The notes below the pieces were generated by a model, which saw only the letters and a list, made by a program, of their open reading frames with translations, made no database searches and had not been told where the DNA came from. A stretch of 26,992 nt of DNA from CAYXBG01 sp964463145 (GTDB taxonomy: Bacteria; Acidobacteriota; UBA6911; RPQK01; CBDAPI01). The translations under genes were made by a program, and so were the position numbers. Location of the stretch: NCBI GenBank assembly GCA_964463145.1, contig CAYXBG010000017.1:1-26992 (forward strand). The letters are read 5' to 3'. Shown here in pieces: positions 23,238-26,992 of the stretch. The first letter of the stretch is position 1; the number at the start of each line of letters is the position of its first letter.

Positions 23238-25229
23238 TTAATTTATCAAACTCTTGGGACGACTATAGGGCTGTTCTGTAAGTCTTTTAGCTTCCTCATC
23301 AGCCCCTTGATAGGTCACCTTGCTGTTCAGTACTTTCCGGTACTCTGCTAAGGCGCGGTTGCGTTCCCCTAGAATGTCGTAGATCTTACCTAAATGCAAT
23401 TGCGCCATCGCCTCTACCCAGTGAGGCTTCAAATCACCGTTTAGGGAGTCCCTGAGGCTATTAGCTGCATTGGTGTAACTGTTCTGCTCGAAGTAGGTCT
23501 GGCCAAGTCGATAATGAGCCAGACTACTCCGAGGATCCAATGTTTTCGCTTTCTCATATTCACGGATTGCCGAAACAAATTCCTCGTTATCACGGTAGTC
23601 ATCTCCTAATGAGATCTTGACAGCTACTTCTAACACTGCCGATCGGCGCAAGATTTTACCTTTAGGATCAACTACTAAGTGCTGAGGCATAGTCTCGACA
23701 AGAAAGTTAAAAGGGGTACTCCTACCTCTCAAATAAAGCTCTTTCTCCTCAGACTCCCCCTTGGTATCGATAAGGATCTCGGCAGGCATCTTGAATAATT
23801 CCATATCCTGTTCAATACTACCCTGGATTCGAAACCCACCTGAACTGATTTTAAAAACTGTATAGTTGACTCGAAACTCCGGAACACCTGTCGACTCGAG
23901 CCACTGTAGAAAAAACCAGTTATAATTCTCCCCCGTTTTCCTGTTTATGAAATCCACGAAATCTTGAGTACTGACCTCTTGGATACTTGCCTGACTTCTG
24001 TACCATTCGCGGAAATACTCGTTGAAAACTTCCGATCCGATCAATTGTCGTAACATGTAGAGGACCATCGCGCCCTTGGCTGCAACGATAGCATTGTATT
24101 CAGTAGAACCCGCTTCCAAAAGATATCCCTTAGTAACTGGGGCCTGTTCCTCGTACTTGAGTGCCTCTATTAAGAGCTTTGCTAGCTCCTCCTCGAAAAA
24201 TTCGGGCTTTTTTTCTTCTAGATAACGCAGTGCTGCATAATTTGCAAAGGCATCCCGGAGCCATGCATCATGATCTCCACGAATCAAGATCGGATAGACC
24301 CACCATTGGTCAGCTAGTCTTTTGGCTAAGGTCATTAGGTTCGATGTTTTTGACTGGAGGAGTTTCTCTTCAAGCAGAATCAGGCCCTCTGAACCAGTAG
24401 TTGCAAAACGAACATTCCCGACATCAACCATATTGAGCCGTTCAGCTCGGAAGGGTCCAAATTCCTCAGAGAAAAAACCCAATCCATCAGAAATCTGAGC
24501 TACGGTATCCTCTAGATTCCCACTGAAATCTTCGGAGGCATAGAGGGTAGCTGCCACCGGTTGAATATCATACTGGGCTCGATAGTAACGTCCAACTAGA
24601 ACCGGACAATGCCCGATAGCCTGGTCACTTTTCCAATGGAACTGCTCCCCCATACCGATCAGTTCAATTCCCTGTAGGTCACCTGCGGAGACGACTGAAA
24701 AACCAAGAGGGACAAGCACTTTAATGGAAAAAATCGCCTCATCCACTGGGAGCATATGCTGTGGGAACCACTGGCCCTCTGTCAGAAGGTAGGCCCCACT
24801 AGCATCGATAAAATCTGTCTGAGGAATAGACACATCCTCTAAAAACCCATACTGCTCCTTTTCTAGAATACCGTCGAAGTCAAACTTAAGAGTATAAGCC
24901 TGGCCAGCTTTGAAGGGGTTAATCCCTCGGATCAGCACCCTCGTACTGTCATAGTTGTCGTAAGACTGGTCAAGTACAACTCCCCCCTCATCAACCACTT
25001 GAGTGATCGTGATGTTGTCATTGACCTGGAAGGGCACTGAGAGTGAATCTTCCTCTGCTATAAACCTGACAACAGTGGTGCCCTCTATGTAGCTCCGCTC
25101 CGGAGTGATTCGAATATCAATCTCGTAGTGACTGACATCTATATTTTTCTGGTGTGTGTTAGGGGTGGCGTCTTGGGCAAAAATCGTTCCGTAAAGTGAT
25201 CCTAAAAGTAGTGCAACTAAGATTCTCAT
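23238..25229 (-). CDS. M1-peptidase-like exported protein lacking the catalytic site, with C-terminal TPRs
   Basis: A 663-aa protein with a signal peptide (MRILVALLLGSLYGTIFAQ). It has an N-terminal beta-domain (about 30-235), a region aligned with the M1 (gluzincin) catalytic domain (about 240-450), a beta-domain (about 455-530) and two TPR-like repeats (about 535-640). The M1 landmarks keep their neighbours but not the active residues. HExxH in the usual A-H-E-x-A-H-Q-W-W is LAKRLADQWW (301-310), so H, E and H became K303, R304 and D307. The third zinc ligand in WLNEGFA is D326 (WLRDAFA). The transition-state Tyr before KGA is A383. Proteolysis is therefore not expected; a binding or scaffold role is inferred. 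The frame is intact. It overlaps lpxB by 4 bases (ATGA). Confidence 0.85.
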   Translation of the reverse strand: MRILVALLLGSLYGTIFAQDATPNTHQKNIDVSHYEIDIRITPERSYIEGTTVVRFIAEEDSLSVPFQVNDNITITQVVDEGGVVLDQSYDNYDSTRVLIRGINPFKAGQAYTLKFDFDGILEKEQYGFLEDVSIPQTDFIDASGAYLLTEGQWFPQHMLPVDEAIFSIKVLVPLGFSVVSAGDLQGIELIGMGEQFHWKSDQAIGHCPVLVGRYYRAQYDIQPVAATLYASEDFSGNLEDTVAQISDGLGFFSEEFGPFRAERLNMVDVGNVRFATTGSEGLILLEEKLLQSKTSNLMTLAKRLADQWWVYPILIRGDHDAWLRDAFANYAALRYLEEKKPEFFEEELAKLLIEALKYEEQAPVTKGYLLEAGSTEYNAIVAAKGAMVLYMLRQLIGSEVFNEYFREWYRSQASIQEVSTQDFVDFINRKTGENYNWFFLQWLESTGVPEFRVNYTVFKISSGGFRIQGSIEQDMELFKMPAEILIDTKGESEEKELYLRGRSTPFNFLVETMPQHLVVDPKGKILRRSAVLEVAVKISLGDDYRDNEEFVSAIREYEKAKTLDPRSSLAHYRLGQTYFEQNSYTNAANSLRDSLNGDLKPHWVEAMAQLHLGKIYDILGERNRALAEYRKVLNSKVTYQGADEEAKRLTEQPYSRPKSLIN

Positions 25230-26383
25230 GTGCGTGTGCTTTCAACCAGTTTCACTATCTCGTCCGCCGCCTCTGTAGACGCATCCTTTGTCCCCAATCT
25301 CTTAGATGCAGTTTTGAGTTTTTGTTTCATTTCAGAGAGTCTCTCAGGACTCCGAAGTAGTTCTACTATATACCTAGATACCACGTCCGGATTGGCAGTT
25401 CCTTGGACATATTCACGAACAATATTCTCTCCAGAAACCAGGTTTGCCAGGCAATAGGTCTTCGTATGTACGAATGGCCGCAACAGACAATAACTCAATG
25501 GTGACATCCTATACAGCATCACAAATGGGACACCTAAGACCATCGCTTGGAGAGTGGTCGTTCCACTTTTAATCATAGCGCAATCGGCCTTTGGAAGAAG
25601 CTTCTCGATTGGGCCTTGCTTGATGCTTAACCCTAGATTAGTCCCTCTCAAACGTCGCCATTTCTCGTACACACGTCGTATTAAAGCAACATCAACATCG
25701 GGAGCAGAAACTGCAAAAAATCGGGATGGGTGACTCCTTCGGATTCGTCTGGCAATATCCAACTGCAAAGGCAAAATTAAGTCTATCTCCCTCCTCCTAC
25801 TGCCGGGAAGAAGTGCTATTGTTGAGGTCGCCTCAGTTTTCCTAGGTTCAGCTACGAAACTTCTAAGATTAGCTACAGGATTTCCTACATAACGAGCATT
25901 CACACCATGGCGACGGTAGAACTCAACCTCAAAAGGAAGAATCACCAACATCTTCTCAACGTTTTTCTGGATCGTGCGTATTCGGGAAGGTCTCCATGCC
26001 CAAAGCTGCGGACTAATGAAATAGCACACGGGTACGCCCAAACGTTTAAGGCGCTTCGCGAGTCGTAGATTGAAATCTGGGAAGTCCACTAAGACTGCAA
26101 GATCGGGAGGATCTTTCTTTGCCCGAATTAGTATCTTGGAGAAAAGTGAGAGGTAGCGCCCGAGATTAGCACAAGCAGCGATAGGGCCTATGGCAGATAA
26201 GTCCTCCACCCTGGCTAGCATCTCCACCCCAGCAGCAGCCATTTCCCGGCCACCAGTCCCCTCCCATAGGTAACGCCCGGGCCGAGCCTCATTAACATGG
26301 CGAATTACCTCCGCCATGCACTGCTCACCGGATGACTCGCCGGTTACCACCAGTACTGAATTCCGCTCGTCTACCACGTGCAC
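25226..26383 (-). CDS. lpxB: Lipid-A-disaccharide synthase
   Basis: Glycosyltransferase (GT19) that joins UDP-2,3-diacylglucosamine and lipid X at the inner membrane. Landmarks are TGESSGEQ (14-21), VDFPDFNLRLAK (99-110), SPQLWAWRPSRI (124-135), YVGNPV, LLPGSRRREI (191-200) and KSGTTTLQA (272-280). In the last, Gln replaces the usual Glu of SGTATLE. Length (385 aa) is normal. The start is GTG 26383; a second GTG two codons later has the better ribosome-site spacing (GAGG five bases before). The stop overlaps the ATG of the M1-like gene. mnmA lies 31 bases upstream on the same strand. lpxA, lpxD and fabZ are not in view. Confidence 0.94.
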   Translation of the reverse strand: MHVVDERNSVLVVTGESSGEQCMAEVIRHVNEARPGRYLWEGTGGREMAAAGVEMLARVEDLSAIGPIAACANLGRYLSLFSKILIRAKKDPPDLAVLVDFPDFNLRLAKRLKRLGVPVCYFISPQLWAWRPSRIRTIQKNVEKMLVILPFEVEFYRRHGVNARYVGNPVANLRSFVAEPRKTEATSTIALLPGSRRREIDLILPLQLDIARRIRRSHPSRFFAVSAPDVDVALIRRVYEKWRRLRGTNLGLSIKQGPIEKLLPKADCAMIKSGTTTLQAMVLGVPFVMLYRMSPLSYCLLRPFVHTKTYCLANLVSGENIVREYVQGTANPDVVSRYIVELLRSPERLSEMKQKLKTASKRLGTKDASTEAADEIVKLVESTRT

Positions 26384-26414
26384 CTCATCTAAGAGACAGT
26401 AAAATAGTACTTAT

Positions 26415-26992
26415 CTAGGAAATCCGAGTGCGGATCCAGCCTCCTCCTAGAACACGATCCTTCGCGTAGAATACAGCAGCCTGTCCGGGCGTAACTGACA
26501 TCTGTGGTGTATCGAAAATGACACGTGCACTGCCTCCATCAGAATCTGAGGAGGGCTGTCTCATCTGAATCGTGGCCGGCTCCTGTCGATGCCGGGAACG
26601 AATTTTGACCTCTACCCTCGTCTCCTCTCCGGGTACTACCCCCGAAATCCAGGAAACATGGTCTGCAACGAGCCCCTGAGAATACAAATCACTTTTATAC
26701 CCCACCCAAACAGTATTACTCGACGCATCTACTCTAGTGACATAAAGAGGTGTCCCGTGCGCAATACCCAGTCCCCGTCGCTGTCCAATCGTGAACTGAA
26801 ACGTTCCTGAATGAGTCCCCATCTGCGTCCCGTCTTTGAACAAGATAGGTCCCTCCTTCTGCGATTGAATTAGAGGTAAAAAATCCGAGTTTATTTCTCC
26901 CGCATGACTCCTTATAAAACCGGCATAGTTACGATCCGGGATGAAACAGATCTCTTGACTATCCTGCTTTTCAGCGGTTAATAGCCCCCGCT
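26415..26992 (-). CDS. mnmA: tRNA 2-thiouridylase MnmA, C-terminal part (cut by window end)
   Basis: Enzyme forming s2U34 in tRNAs for Lys, Glu and Gln, using ATP and a sulfur relay. The frame is open to the window edge. The visible 192 residues include EKQDSQEICFIPD, which carries the catalytic Cys that receives sulfur, followed by GTHSGTFQFTIGQRRGLGIAHG, LYVTRVD and the final barrel with GQAAVFYAKDRVLGGGWI. These match MnmA closely. The N-terminal ATP-pyrophosphatase part (SGGxDS) and the second active-site Cys are outside. The TTG at 26843 is internal and not a start. It is the upstream gene of the lpxB cluster. Confidence 0.93.
   Translation of the reverse strand, partial: RGLLTAEKQDSQEICFIPDRNYAGFIRSHAGEINSDFLPLIQSQKEGPILFKDGTQMGTHSGTFQFTIGQRRGLGIAHGTPLYVTRVDASSNTVWVGYKSDLYSQGLVADHVSWISGVVPGEETRVEVKIRSRHRQEPATIQMRQPSSDSDGGSARVIFDTPQMSVTPGQAAVFYAKDRVLGGGWIRTRIS

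Overview
The window looks like chromosomal housekeeping DNA from a Gram-negative (diderm) bacterium. The evidence is lipid A synthesis (lpxB), LPS transport (a fused lptF-lptG), the last residues of an outer-membrane TonB-type receptor, Tat export (tatA plus a Tat-signal oxidoreductase) and a cytoplasmic selenocysteine elongation factor (selB). Base composition is balanced and I see no IS element, integrase, phage gene, CRISPR array, rRNA or tRNA. The fused LptF-LptG, the secreted Gfo/Idh/MocA and PIG-L proteins and the general gene style make me lean to Acidobacteriota or a neighbouring phylum. That placement is an inference, not a demonstration.

Layout. 1-5.1 kb: receptor C-terminus, Tat-exported oxidoreductase, then on the minus strand a secreted PIG-L-type deacetylase and an M28 metallopeptidase, then a MscS channel on the plus strand. 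5.3-8.5 kb: an alpha/beta hydrolase translationally coupled to a RimI-like acetyltransferase, a CoA-binding protein, a secreted cysteine-motif protein and a HAD phosphatase. 8.6-13.15 kb (minus): the classic ffh-rpsP-khpA-rimM-trmD-rplS operon, extended by a small membrane protein and a ThiE/TenI-family protein, with a near-consensus promoter at its head. 13.3-16.2 kb: selB diverging from ffh, then tatA, cutA and a FtsB/DivIC-like division protein. 16.25-19.95 kb (minus): an Atg22/UMF1-type MFS transporter downstream of the LptF-LptG fusion. 20.05-22.56 kb: lipB and dus (plus), ending tail to tail with apaH (minus). 22.7-27.0 kb (minus): mnmA (cut by the window end), lpxB, an M1-peptidase-like protein with TPRs, and a small fibronectin-III protein.

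How genes work together. The ffh cluster serves translation and membrane targeting: SRP protein, S16, L19, 16S maturation and tRNA m1G37. MnmA and Dus add further tRNA modification. LpxB, LptFG and the receptor concern the outer membrane. TatA could support export of the Tat-signal oxidoreductase at the left end.

I did not find a clearly new multi-gene system. The best leads are residue-level. The M1-like protein has lost every catalytic and zinc residue yet stays intact and sits next to lpxB. SelB has Asn in place of the guanine-specifying Asp of motif G4. The ThiE-family protein has TenI-type residues instead of the magnesium ligands. ApaH has lost the motif-II Arg. A GNAT gene appears to start at CTG. 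Several genes use TTG or GTG starts. No stretch longer than about 220 bases lacks a gene.
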